DNA of 10,915 nucleotides from Dissophora ornata (taxonomy: Eukaryota > Mortierellomycota > Mortierellomycetes > Mortierellales > Mortierellaceae): contig MU617444.1 in assembly GCA_025201705.1 (NCBI GenBank), forward strand, positions 2,148 through 13,062. The letters are read 5' to 3'. The position numbers were made by a program, and so were the translations under genes. This document shows positions 1 to 8,309 of this stretch, piece by piece; position 1 is the first letter of the stretch, and each line of letters opens with the position of its first letter. The notes under the pieces were generated by a model. The model saw only the letters and a list, made by a program, of their open reading frames with translations, did not search any database and had not been told where the DNA came from.

Positions 1-606
1 CCCTTGCCATTGTCGTACATGAAACCTAGGTTGCACTGAGCACCGGCGTCTCCTTGGTTGGCAGCTTTCAAATACTCCTCAGTGGTGTTTGTTGATGTAC
101 TACTCCCGCTGGACTCTGTGACCGATGAAGACTGCAGACTATCCAGAATAATGGACGAATCTTCCATCCTTTTAGACTCGGGTTTAAGGCCGCCACTGGG
201 GGTTTCGAGGACAACGTCCAGGACAACATCTGGACAAGTCTGGATTCGAAGCGGATTAAGACTATATTTCAATTATTACTATAAACTGTTAGCACGTTGC
301 CGTAATCGGCGGTGTGCTCTCACGGATACAATGCAGCAACAAAGTTATTCGGATCCATCTGTAAAATTACCATTGGGACTTCATGTCCATGAGAAAGGGG
401 ACTGCCGTGCTCCCGTTTCGTATGCAAACGGCATTCCTAAAAACCTTCAAGACATCGTCCCAAAGAATGACGTATTCCCTGGTAGTTCTGTCTAAAGTAG
501 GCTGAATGCTGACTGTGTTCAACAGTGAAGTAGATACTGTCGATGTACTATCCGTATATACCGGGCGGAACATCTGAAGATGTTCTGGGAGCCTAGTTTC
601 TGTCAT
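1..606 (-). CDS. Sel1-repeat (TPR-like) protein, 5' part, runs off left edge
   Basis: Two exons can be built: 606-371 and 261-1, with a 109-bp GT-AG intron (370-262) that has a CTAAC branch point and ends in ATATAG. The junction makes Cys79 and joins two reading frames, giving 165 visible residues. The N-terminal module carries an ILWDD motif (residues 47-51) and a VPFL motif (69-72), then NPLRI (81-85) and a VVLDVV stretch (91-96). A Ser/Thr-rich linker follows (about 114-139). A Sel1 unit starts near residue 141 with the consensus pattern KAA.QG.A.AQ..LG.MY..G (about 144-164) and continues off the window. Sel1 repeats are alpha-helical solenoids used as protein-protein scaffolds, often in signalling; the partner here is unknown. 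The ATG at 606 has A at -3. An upstream in-frame ATG at 633 has C at -3 and would add nine residues. Number of repeats and the C-terminus cannot be seen. Confidence 0.75.
262..370 (-). other. Intron 1 of the Sel1-repeat gene
   Basis: The donor is GTAATT at 370 and the acceptor ATATAG ends at 262, with branch-point CTAAC about 30 bases before the acceptor. It contains in-frame stops. Removing it joins the two halves of the N-terminal module in phase 2. Confidence 0.7.
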
Positions 607-863
607 ATTTTGGTGTGGATGTCGAGAGTTCATCTGGGTTAGGGTGAGAGAAATGGTTGAAAGAGAGCGAGAATGTTGAAGAGCGGGTTCCAATTCGTAA
701 CACAGAAAAAACGTCCCTGCGCCTTGAAGTCAGATGTCCCCTGGTCGTCTTCGTTTTTTTAATGAGGGCGAGGTGTGGCAGTGTAAACACTACGATCACG
801 TTGAAAGCAAAGGAATGTGAGGATCGGAAGGAAGGAGCGCGCGTAGGATACTCGAGGACATCA

Positions 864-868
864 TTGGA
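864..868 (-). promoter_or_regulatory. CCAAT box upstream of the Sel1-repeat gene
   Basis: The minus strand reads CCAATGA, which fits the CCAATSR consensus of the fungal CCAAT-binding (HAP/CBC, NF-Y) complex. It lies about 258 bp before the ATG at 606. No clear TATA box was found between them. Binding is inferred from the motif and its position only. Confidence 0.4.
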
Positions 869-1354
869 TTTCTGATGCACTCATATAGGTCTGTTGGTTA
901 TTAGAGGTGTGTTAATGTGTGCAAGTGTGCCATGGTGCTAAGGTGTATGTTTCTAATGTCAAAGCAACATGCGACGAGATCGGCTCTAGATTCCGGCATG
1001 CCTCGGATCTGTGGTATCATTGTCCCTGATCGCATTGAGATGTAGGACGCTCCGCTCGAATGTAGAGTATCTTTTTTAAACAGGATCCGCGAGGGAATTA
1101 AACTTGTGCGCTGCTGAACATTGCCTATGCTTTCTGATATACTGGCTGTGTCATCTCGGCTCCTAGCCGCACGTTTCGTGGTCTGCAATCTACATCATGC
1201 ATAGCCTGTTGTGCATGTACTGCATCCACTGAACTTGTAAAAGCGCGACACGTTAAGTATTTCGCCCTTTAAAGTTGATAATGTTAATCCGAGCTCAGCG
1301 TGCTTCTGGTGAGATTCACTCTAATTCACAGGACCAGAAAGCAGAAGACTGAGG

Positions 1355-1435
1355 GTAAGTACAATAATTTGTTTTGAGATCTAAAGTGTGAAGCAGAGCT
1401 CTAAATCTAACTCTCGCGTTCTTTCTACGACTTAG
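1355..1435 (+). other. Candidate plus-strand intron outside any recognised gene
   Basis: The plus strand shows a consensus donor GAGG|GTAAGT at 1355, a CTAAC branch site near 1407-1411, a pyrimidine-rich tract, and the acceptor CTTAG ending at 1435. The 81-bp length matches introns of the neighbouring genes. The flanking sequence has no good ORF: one frame meets TGA just before the donor and the other has no upstream ATG. If spliced, the transcript is a UTR or a noncoding RNA. Confidence 0.35.
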
Positions 1436-1631
1436 GGCTTTTCTGCACAATTTTTTTTCCTGTCAAATAATCTGTCCTTAAAATACAAAGCAGTATTTAT
1501 TCATACAGCTTTCATGTTCGTCAACGCTGGCGGGGAGGATATGTTACAATTCTTGTCTAAGAATAAGGGTGTGTGTGAGAGAAAGAGGCTCGATACTATC
1601 CGTTTCTAGAAAATATAGTCTAGCTGATAAA

Positions 1632-1652
1632 GAGGAGGAGGAGGAGGAGGAG
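1632..1652. repeat. (GAG)7 microsatellite
   Basis: Seven perfect GAG units on the plus strand, which are CTC on the minus strand. They lie about 110 bp past the stop of the B12D-like gene, in its 3' flank. Confidence 0.9.
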
Positions 1653-1759
1653 AGTGTTCCTTTCGGATCCGCCTGGATGTGTTGGCTGCCTTGGCTATCT
1701 TGCTTGTTTTGCTTGATTGTTGCCATGACGCCTTGGATCCAGGCTGGTGGGGCAGTTGC

Positions 1760-1765
1760 TTTATT
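1760..1765 (-). terminator. AATAAA poly(A) signal overlapping the stop codon
   Basis: The minus strand reads AAA AAA TAA AGC at the end of the B12D-like gene, so AATAAA contains the stop codon itself. If it is used, the 3' UTR would be only a few tens of bases. Confidence 0.45.
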
Positions 1766-1934
1766 TTTTTGAGTGAGGAATCGCATGGCGACGGAGGTGG
1801 GGATCAGTCGCAAGCTTGCGGAAAGCCATGTAGGTGCCACCGATGGAGGCGCCAGAGACGACGGCGATGAGGGGGTAGACCTCGGTGGGGGCCTTCATGC
1901 CGCGCATGGAAGCTCTGAGGAATTCGGCCAACAT
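1761..1934 (-). CDS. B12D/NDUFA4 (MLRQ)-like small mitochondrial membrane protein
   Basis: A single-exon ORF of 57 residues. The sequence opens MLAEFLRASMRG, followed by the PTEVYPLIAVV segment that matches the EVYPL motif of the B12D/MLRQ family. A glycine-rich single membrane helix runs about residues 20-38, and a DPHLRR motif follows (44-49), the family's DP-x-[LV]-R signature. Members such as human NDUFA4 and plant B12D are small inner-membrane proteins attached to respiratory complexes (complex I or IV). There is no cleavable presequence, as usual for the family. The ATG at 1934 has A at -3. Upstream lie a pyrimidine-rich leader, a TATA box and a CCAAT box, a layout suited to a respiratory gene. 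It is shorter than animal NDUFA4 (about 80 residues) because the C-terminal tail is reduced to HAIPHSKK. A further 3' exon is possible but I saw no good donor. Confidence 0.8.
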   Translation of the reverse strand: MLAEFLRASMRGMKAPTEVYPLIAVVSGASIGGTYMAFRKLATDPHLRRHAIPHSKK

Positions 1935-2073
1935 AGTGAAGATATGAGGTGTGTGTGTGGGTTGTGAAGTGGGAGGGTTTGCTTTGGAAAGTCAGGAGAC
2001 TTGAGAGTTGGTTGGTTGTTGTGTGTTGCGGTGATGATGAGAAGAAAGTGAGAGGATGGGGAAGTGGGTGGTG

Positions 2074-2081
2074 TTTATATA
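2074..2081 (-). promoter_or_regulatory. TATA box of the B12D-like gene
   Basis: The minus strand reads TATATAAA about 140 bp before the ATG at 1934. A pyrimidine/CA-rich leader without an obvious ORF lies between them. A transcription start near 2045 is inferred from the usual 30-bp spacing. Confidence 0.65.
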
Positions 2082-2177
2082 GGATGAAGCGATATGGGAG
2101 CAAGCGCGCAGGAGGTGTCTCTGGCGATGTATGTTGACATGGGACGAACACCAACCGGCAAGAACGCCCAAATCCCC

Positions 2178-2182
2178 ATTGG
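2178..2182 (-). promoter_or_regulatory. CCAAT box of the B12D-like gene
   Basis: The minus strand reads GGTCCAATGGGG, fitting CCAATSR. It sits about 97 bp upstream of the TATA box and about 244 bp before the ATG. Fungal HAP/CBC complexes bind such boxes and regulate respiratory genes, which suits this target. Confidence 0.5.
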
Positions 2183-2189
2183 ACCAGCC

Positions 2190-3950
2190 GCATGTCGTTG
2201 TGTGTTTCACCCTTCCCGATATTAAAATTCTTTTTTGCAATCGGATGTGTTCAGTGCTCAGACAGTGACCCCACCACGCCACAAAAAGTGTCTCTGATTT
2301 CAGTGTCTCTCTCCTGTGTTCGGGTCATCGCTGCCTCACCCGCCATTCTCGTTCGTTGCTTGCTGCCTTTCTGTCAATCCCATGAATGCCACACGTCTCT
2401 GCTCCAGAGAAGAAAGTCACCCCCTCGCCGACCGCTCTGCATGGACTCTGACATCCGACATCCGTCGCTGACAAAGGGAACGAAGGAACAAAAACCTTGT
2501 CTTCCAAAAACAAAAAAGAAATCTGAAATCGACAAGCGAAACATCTCTTTCCAAAAAAGGAACACCATATCCGAGTTACGTGACGACAAAAAAGGACATA
2601 CTGCGAGAGACTATTTTGGGTCAACACCGGGAAGGCACACAGGTCGGATGATCATCGCATGATCAGCTCTGACCCGATTTACGTACATGTTACCCAGACA
2701 ACTCTGGAACACTCTATGCTCGATTAGCGTGTGCGTTGTATATCCACACTGCCTCCAAGCAATTAGGACAACTATAGAGCCGGCACTTGACACTCGTTCT
2801 GCACTACTGCGCGCCCTGCAGGGCATATATACTATAAGACCATGCATGCATTACTGAACTGACTGAGCAGTGTCAGTGTCGCTCAATATGTAGAGGCTTA
2901 GTTGTTCCTGAAAGTGTACCCAGTCACCCACTAAACGAATCTTAGATAATGGTCTTGAAACCCGGGCGATCAGGCTTTATCTTTTATCTTCCTGTGATAA
3001 CGCTAGGGCTGCATGGAGAGCACTCCATGTCACTGGCACTGCTTGCGCCTACTTTAATGTGAAAAAAGAACATGTAAAACGTCGTCGTGCTTACAGAAAC
3101 GTATGATGCGCGACACTGTAGTTAGGATATGGACAGGCCCTCACGCCATCCATCTTGTACTAAAACGTGCATCGACTAACATCTTTGCTACTTCACACGT
3201 ATTCAGTAGCTCTCTAGAAGCAACCATCTTCGATACATACAATCATTGTCGCGAGAGATAGTTACATCCAAATAGAGACGCAGCTTCTCTAGTCAGTCAT
3301 GCGAAAAGTCTTGTCCGTGGAGGGTGTAGGACACCATGGAGTGAATGCTCCCTGCCAGGTGGTGTCGTAGCACACTGAATGTCACTAAGACGCTTAGCTC
3401 ATTCGGCGGAGCGTCGGCTAGTGGAGTTACACATAAACATTCCCTCCCTCGCTAACTGACTATGAGTATGCCCACTGAGTAAGATCTATAACTCAGCTAA
3501 CACGGACGCAGTTTTCTCGTTCTCAGATACAGGCTCCCAGGCTCCATCAGACAGTAAAATGAAGCGCAACTCGCAACAAAACCTGTACTCGTTCAATCGA
3601 CTCAAGATCGATATGGCAGCCGTCGCGCTCCACATCAATTGCAGGTATATACATCATCAAGAAGCAGCTTGTCCAAAAAATATACCAAACCTGCAGATTT
3701 CCAAGCGTTGCAATCTTGAGTGAAGAAGGCGCTCGAGCCCACAATAAAGCAATTGCCATGCCCATGATTTCGAGCTCTTAAAGTCGATTATTTATTATGG
3801 ACCTGGAGAGCAACCAAAGCCTTGCCACTCATGCTTAGAGCCTGAAGGTCAACCATTCTGGTCAAGCAAAATTTGCATAGACTTGGGATCGAAGCTCCTT
3901 TCACAATCGTACCAACAAGTGCCATAGATAAAGCGAATAGAGTACAACTG
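2190..3950. other. Long intergenic stretch without a supported gene
   Basis: About 1.7 kb between the B12D-like promoter and the 3' end of the CENP-B-like gene. Short ORFs occur on both strands; the longest is a 156-codon plus-strand ORF at 2192-2662. None shows a recognisable domain, signal or splice pattern. The stretch contains small perfect inverted repeats: 2649-2665 (7-bp arms, 3-base loop), 3012-3029 (7-bp arms, 4-base loop), 3330-3366 (7-bp arms, 23-base spacer), and a 12-bp palindrome at 2813-2824. I saw no tRNA box pattern and no terminal repeats of a transposon. Confidence 0.5.
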
Positions 3951-3956
3951 TTTATT
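3951..3956 (-). terminator. AATAAA poly(A) signal overlapping the stop of the CENP-B-like gene
   Basis: The minus strand reads ACA CAA TAA ACA at the end of the glutamine-rich tail, so AATAAA spans the last Gln codon and the stop. Confidence 0.45.
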
Positions 3957-5697
3957 GTGTCGGAGGTTGTTGTTGTTGAGCATGCTGTTGCTGCTGTCCT
4001 GCCTGAAGTTGTTGCTGGGGTTGAGACTGTTGCTGTTGCTGTTGTTGCTGCTGGTGGTTCGATAATACCTCCTCCATGGTTGCTAGCCCATCAGCAGGCA
4101 AGCTCAGTGATGACTGAGTGCTCTCTAGCACAGGCACCATCCCAGATCCTCCGATCGAGCTCGATGTCACTAATGAGATCGAACTAGTGCCAGACAGTCC
4201 AGGTGCAGCGAGAGTTGATATGGTGGAAGAGTTATTTACAAAAACAGGTGCGTTGTCTATTGATGTATTGCGAATGGTTAGCCATTCATTCAGTCATTTT
4301 TACATTCCCCCCAAAGAAAAAAATAAAATTTCGCCACCAATTTTGGTCCATTCTTGAGGTACCTGTAATACTGGGCTCTGGAGCCAACGAAGGCACCCCG
4401 ACACCCAGGAGGAGACCGTTGTTACTTGCGGTTCCGTTCTCGACCTCCGTTTGGGCCAGTAGGAATTTTCGGAGCTCCTTGACCAGCGGCAGCTTCGCCG
4501 CCCCAATCTGGCCGTTCTGAAGAAGGTATTCAGAAATGACATCAAGTGCATCGTTTGCAGTCGCGGCCGTCACTTTCTTCACTTCCGGTCTGCGACTCAA
4601 GTTCGAGGCCGGAGGTTCCTTTGGGGTCAGGACCATACTAGAAAGATTGAGCTGTTCCTTCAGGAAAAGAGGTCCAGATGAGCTCGATCCTGCATCAATT
4701 GAGGATTCATCGCCTATGAAGATGATTCGCGTGGTCAGGAAAGAGCCAGGAATAGGGTCAATACTAAAGTCCAGGACAGACATCAAATGAAGACCACTGC
4801 AACGAGCGCTTAGATAGCACTTTCTTCCGTACCTTGCATCTTGCTGTCGCCTGCATCCAATGAATCCTGAGCTACATCCTCCATCTCTTCATCGCCGTCG
4901 GCACCATCAGGACCATCGCTGCCGTCGCCCGTCTCCATCAGACTGTTTGATCCGTCTCCAGCACCGGAAGCGCTGATCGAGCCCAGGGTTGGTCCGCCCA
5001 AACTGCCGGCAGCCGCGTTTCCATTATTCCCATTGGCGCCTGACCGCGACTTGAACTGACGATGCTTAATTCCATGCCGCCTTTTGAAGCCATGATACCA
5101 TCCAGACGTCAGTCCCAACTCTGTGACAGGAATGCCCATGCGCTCTGCGATCCCCTTGGCAACCTGCGTGATGGCCGCTTCGCTTGTCAGCGTCATGACG
5201 GGTGGCAGTTGAGATGGGTCTCCAAAGGCGGCGATAGAGCCATCCCCGTTCTGACGTTCTTGCTCCTGTTGGATCTGAAGTTGCTCCTGCTCCAGCGCCT
5301 TCAGTTCTTGAACAAGCGCCTTCTCGAACTCTGGAAACTTGACTGATCGATGACGCTTCGCTGAAGGGTTCAAAAGTTCTGTGGCAAGACGCTCTGTGGC
5401 CGAGGAACGAAGTCTGGAGGCGGTCGATAATGAGATAGTGAGGCCAAACCGGGTTTTGCAGAACTGGACGATTTCCTTGCAAGAGATGGAGTTGGCTCCT
5501 GTGACGGGTGTTGAATTAGTACTGTTGCTTCCACCCGGACTGCCAGTGATCGATGAGCTCGAGATGACAGAGTCATCGCCGTTGATGCTGGCCTGGAGCT
5601 GCTGCTGCTGTAGTAGCTGGGCTTGCTGCTGCGATTCTGTGATAAAGACGGCGATTTTCCGCCTTTGCGACTCCGTCAAGGAGACGTAGTTGGGCAT
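3952..5697 (-). CDS. CENP-B/Tc5-type helix-turn-helix DNA-binding protein with polyQ tail, no transposase domain
   Basis: Three exons, 5697-4833, 4713-4363 and 4256-3952, give 506 residues; both introns are phase 1. The first helix-turn-helix of the CENP-B/Tigger type starts with LTESQRRKI (7-15), is broken by a Gln- and Ser-rich loop (about 22-70), and resumes with CKEIVQFC and STASRLR (73-97). The second (Tc5/HTH_CENPB) unit begins with FPEFEKALVQ (121-130), is broken by a second low-complexity loop (about 136-168), and ends with the diagnostic GWYHGFKRRHGI (199-210). Acidic and Gly/Ser-rich stretches follow (about 219-285). A helical segment (DALDVISEYLL, in exon 2) and a Gln-rich C-terminus (about 473-506) complete the protein. 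CENP-B, Abp1 and pogo transposases share this DNA-binding pair, but no DDE transposase domain follows here. A domesticated DNA-binding or transcription factor is likely. The start at 5697 has G at -3; an in-frame ATG at 6072 is an alternative. Confidence 0.75.
3960..4060 (-). repeat. CAG/CAA codon repeats coding for polyglutamine
   Basis: Mixed CAG and CAA codons code for runs of nine, three, four and four glutamines in the last 34 residues of the CENP-B-like protein. On the plus strand this reads as valine/alanine-rich ORFs, which are antisense artefacts. Confidence 0.85.
4257..4362 (-). other. Intron 2 of the CENP-B-like gene
   Basis: Donor GTACCT at 4362, acceptor ATCAATAG ending at 4257, CTAAC branch site. 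Phase 1, 106 bp. It joins the exon ending EPSIT to the exon carrying the polyQ tail. Confidence 0.75.
4714..4832 (-). other. Intron 1 of the CENP-B-like gene
   Basis: Donor GTACGG at 4832, acceptor TTCATAG ending at 4714, CTGAC branch site. Unspliced translation would stop at 4810, after six further codons. The alternative acceptor near 4797 gives a 36-bp intron and a stop shortly after. The 119-bp choice keeps a long frame open. Confidence 0.65.
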
Positions 5698-6072
5698 GAC
5701 TTGGGAGGAATATGCGTCTGTTGTGGAATGAGAAGGGGTGGGGGCGGGTTGTGGGGAGAAGAGGAATTGATGAACTCCTTCTTGGGAATGGTGGTGATGG
5801 TGATACAAGTAGCAATAACAGTGTGTTTGTGTATGTGTGTGTGTGTATGTGTGTGTCGATGGCAGCTTCGACACAGCGAGGGGAAAGTGAAGAAAGAAAC
5901 AGAAAACAGTGACTTCGTCATTTTGATTCGCTTTCAAAGCGTCAAGTCGCTCTTCGATCTCCTCAGTTGTGCAACGCTCACCGCCCAAAACAAAAAACGA
6001 TGCACTACCCAGTTTGGCGTTGAATTTGCTTGCTGAGAGCTTTTCAGCATCGATCAAGGGATGCTTGGCCAT
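5698..6072 (-). other. In-frame 125-codon upstream extension of the CENP-B-like ORF
   Basis: From the ATG at 6072 the frame stays open into the ATG at 5697. The first 53 codons look like ordinary protein (MAKHPLIDAEKL at the start, TTEEIEERLDALK near 38-50), and the 6072 ATG has an excellent context (A at -3, G at +4). The rest reads through the CA repeat as Thr/His-rich low complexity, which looks more like leader DNA. No good GT-AG intron removes only this part. A CCAAT box 22 bp upstream of 6072 argues that transcription starts further in. It may be an N-terminal extension, a separate first exon, or chance. Confidence 0.3.
5821..5856. repeat. GT/CA dinucleotide-rich microsatellite
   Basis: An imperfect GT run on the plus strand (CA on the minus) about 125-160 bp upstream of the ATG at 5697. 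It sits in the presumed leader or promoter of the CENP-B-like gene. Confidence 0.85.
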
Positions 6073-6093
6073 CCTTTGCAGCCTTCCACGCCC

Positions 6094-6098
6094 ATTGG
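6094..6098 (-). promoter_or_regulatory. CCAAT box upstream of the CENP-B-like gene
   Basis: The minus strand reads GCGCCAATGGGC, fitting CCAATSR, about 397 bp before the ATG at 5697. No TATA box was seen downstream of it; the leader is pyrimidine-rich. Confidence 0.4.
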
Positions 6099-6993
6099 CG
6101 CACGGTCTCGCTTACGGCAGCTATCTATCTGTCACTAATCGTACACTAGCAGTGCCATGTCCCTCAGGCCGAATAAGCAAGATGCTTGATTTCTGTCGTT
6201 CTTTTGTTGTCGTTCTTTTGTTGTCGATCGTTGTGGCACCATCTACCCGTTTCCCCCTCGATCTTGGCCAAGCAATTGCGCGCCTATTACCCGTTCGTTC
6301 GCCCCGAAGCTCAACCTCCAAGGCCCGAAAACCCCATTTTACCCTCGGAACTTGGTTTCAAGCAGCATGCATGCTTTAACGTAAAGAGATGTAGACGATT
6401 TCGTCAGCCTTCGCCTCGTAATCCAAAGAAAGCATTGCATTCCCTGCATGGTGAGAAGCCAGACGTCAAGGACCGTATCTTTTCTTAGCGTTCTCCGCCC
6501 AACAAAACAGACGCCAAATCGCATTATTTCGGGGTTATTTGGATGATCAAGGAACTTGACACTATGCAGATGGGGAAGGAGAAAAACACAAAGGACTGTC
6601 TGTCGCAAGAGCCATCAGCGGTGATAGCATTGAGCATTCGAAGGGCTCCGATTCCATGAAACGGATGACTTATCTGTTGAGAGCGCGAAACAAGGCACAG
6701 TAAACCGCCTACGGCCCCCCAAACACATGCATGGTCGTAACCTCCACGCTTCTCTTCTTTTCGTGTCATCACGTCACTGACATTGCATGCCCTTGGTGAC
6801 GCGTGAGTGCACAGTTGTGAGATGGGACATGGTCTAAAGGAACAGTGGTCAGATATTTTGCGACTGTATTAAGTTCTATAAAATAATAAAGTATGCGCTG
6901 CGCGCATAGGCATCGCACTGCGTGTTTAGAGACATTAACTCTAGTCAATCTTTACCACGCATATGCATCCAACGGACAAAACGTCCCTGGAAT
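6099..6993. other. Intergenic stretch between the CENP-B-like and esterase genes
   Basis: No gene is supported. Several 66-136-codon ORFs overlap on both strands without recognisable motifs. A 17-bp perfect hairpin (6892-6908, 7-bp arms, 3-base loop) lies about 85 bp past the esterase stop. A TATAAA and an AATAAA occur on the plus strand near 6876-6890, but no plus-strand gene follows. Confidence 0.5.
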
Positions 6994-8055
6994 CTAGAGA
7001 ATATGGAGGATAGCCTTGGCAATCTCATTATGGATCTTGGTCGTGGGGTGGAAGGCATCCCAGTAGAAGTGCTTGCCTGCATCCTTGCACACGGTGGTGT
7101 AGTCATTGCTCACGCAGCCATTCACCACGTCAGTGATACCCAAACGCTTCAATTGAGAAGGCTGGTAAAGCTCCTTGAAAAGCTCCTCGAGGTTCATGAA
7201 GGAGATGTTGATCTTATGGCTGCCCTTGCAGTCGACGAATGGATGAGTGCCGCTAGGGATGCTGTACTCATTCTTAAGTTCGCGTATGAGCTTTTCGAGT
7301 TTTTGGTAGTCCTTCTGTTCAGCGCCAGCGATTTGGGTGTACGCAGCAGCGATGGTGGCATTGGTATTGAAGTAAGGGATGAGGCCGTAGTTGATGTTCT
7401 TGACAACAAGGATGTTCCTCGCGCCCAATTTCACAAGGCGGTTGATGCCATCACGAAGTTTGTTGACAACAAGCTGTGGGTCGAGAGAAGGGTCAAAGAA
7501 AAAGTCGTTGCCTTGGAAGTTGACGACAAACAGGGACTTTTCAGCGTGCTTGCGGTTCGCCTTGGGTTGATAGTAACTTTCGATCTGCTGGATAAATCCA
7601 GGGACTGCGATGGTTGACGATGGACCAGAGTAGCCTTGGACGAGCTTGGAGTCGCTGGTGGCAGCAGCAAAGGCGTAGTTCTGCAACTTGTACTTCTTGG
7701 CGCTGGCAACCTAGATAGTTGTGTTCAGTACCATACGTGTGTGTAAATGTGTCAGTCGTTTCACAATGGTGTTTCGCGACTCCACAAAACAGAGTACTGT
7801 GATTATGAGGGTGGCATTCATTCTTACCCGTTCAGGCCAAACTGGTCCATTCGAGAAGCGACCGTGGTCGTACGAGGGCAAGGGCCAAGTTTTGTTCGAG
7901 AGCTTGTATTCGTTACCCGTGTCAGAGTATGAATCGCCAAAAACAATCAAGTTCTCGATCTGGGCTTTCCTGCAAGCAGTTGGCTTTGCGAGAGCAGAGG
8001 GAATGGACGAGGCAGCGACTGCGAGGGCCACAACGGAGAGAAGATTTACTAGCAT
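6994..8055 (-). CDS. Secreted GDSL/SGNH-family esterase or lipase
   Basis: Two exons, 8055-7828 and 7710-6994, give 314 residues; the intron is phase 0. An N-terminal signal peptide (about residues 1-23, hydrophobic core VVALAVAA, likely cleavage after ALA) indicates secretion. Block I is [11 protein letters not shown] (38-48), with Ser42 as the expected nucleophile. The RFSNGPVW motif (66-73) is typical of fungal and plant-type SGNH lipases. Block II is [10 protein letters not shown] (87-96). Block III is GNDFF (143-147) with Asn144. Block V is WDAFHPT (293-299), giving Asp294 and His297 of the triad. The family hydrolyses acyl esters of lipids or acetylated polysaccharides; substrate cannot be read from sequence. 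The oxyanion-hole glycine usual in block II (GGAT) is alanine here. The ATG has A at -3. TATA and CCAAT boxes lie upstream, with a GAAA microsatellite in the leader. Confidence 0.93.
7711..7827 (-). other. Intron of the GDSL esterase gene
   Basis: Donor GTAAGA at 7827, branch site TACTGAAC, acceptor ATCTAG ending at 7711. It is 117 bp in phase 0, joining VWPER to VASAKK. Confidence 0.9.
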
Positions 8056-8107
8056 GATTGAAGAGGGGAGTGGGGCGTGGGGCGGGGGGAGTTATGAGCC
8101 GTGAGAG

Positions 8108-8108
<1 letters not shown>

Positions 8109-8144
<36 letters not shown>
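8109..8144. repeat. (GAAA)9 microsatellite in the esterase leader
   Basis: Nine perfect GAAA units on the plus strand, TTTC on the coding strand. They lie between the TATA box and the start codon, about 55-90 bp before the ATG, so length changes would alter the 5' leader. Confidence 0.95.
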
Positions 8145-8146
<2 letters not shown>

Positions 8147-8168
8147 GGGAGAGAGGAATATACAGATG

Positions 8169-8176
8169 TATATATA
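8169..8176 (-). promoter_or_regulatory. TATA box of the GDSL esterase gene
   Basis: The minus strand reads CTATATATAC about 115-120 bp before the ATG at 8055. Confidence 0.6.
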
Positions 8177-8309
8177 GAAAAAGAATGAGAGAACAAAAAA
8201 AGAATGAGGAGAGAAGTGGCCTGCTTGGATGTTGCGTACTACTTGGTTGTGGGTGAGGAGCCCTGTTGTTTCTTCTCTGTTTTGTAGGCTCGCTTTGACT
8301 TGTCACTCC

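Larger units (their letters stand above)
607..1760. other. Gene-free stretch with microsatellite and an orphan plus-strand intron signature
   Basis: I can support no coding gene here. The stretch between the Sel1-repeat gene and the B12D-like gene contains the Sel1-gene promoter side (607 to about 900), a (GAG)7 run at 1632-1652, a T8 run near 1452 and an orphan intron signature at 1355-1435. The short ORFs on either strand lack recognisable motifs. Confidence 0.5.

Noticed and set aside
901..1188. A 95-codon minus-strand ORF
   Set aside because: It opens with a non-ATG codon and shows no recognisable motif or splice continuation.
2192..2662. A 156-codon plus-strand ORF starting with ATG
   Set aside because: No domain, signal or splice support, and a biased Lys/Ser/Arg composition. 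It begins in the CCAAT-containing promoter of the B12D-like gene.
3873..4187. Valine/alanine-rich plus-strand ORF
   Set aside because: It is the antisense reading of the polyglutamine codons of the CENP-B-like gene.
4810..4832. Stop codon ending the CENP-B-like protein at 4810 without splicing
   Set aside because: A good donor at 4832 and acceptor at 4714 link to a long open frame, and a second clean intron leads on to a Gln-rich tail in frame. Unspliced read-out remains possible as a minor form.
2649..6908. Perfect short hairpins at 2649-2665, 3012-3029 and 6892-6908
   Set aside because: Arms of 7 bp with loops of 3-4 bases are expected about three times by chance in a window this size. 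No RNA family was recognised.
6922..7617. A 231-codon plus-strand ORF
   Set aside because: It is antisense to exon 2 of the GDSL esterase, whose catalytic blocks are on the minus strand. It has no recognisable domain.
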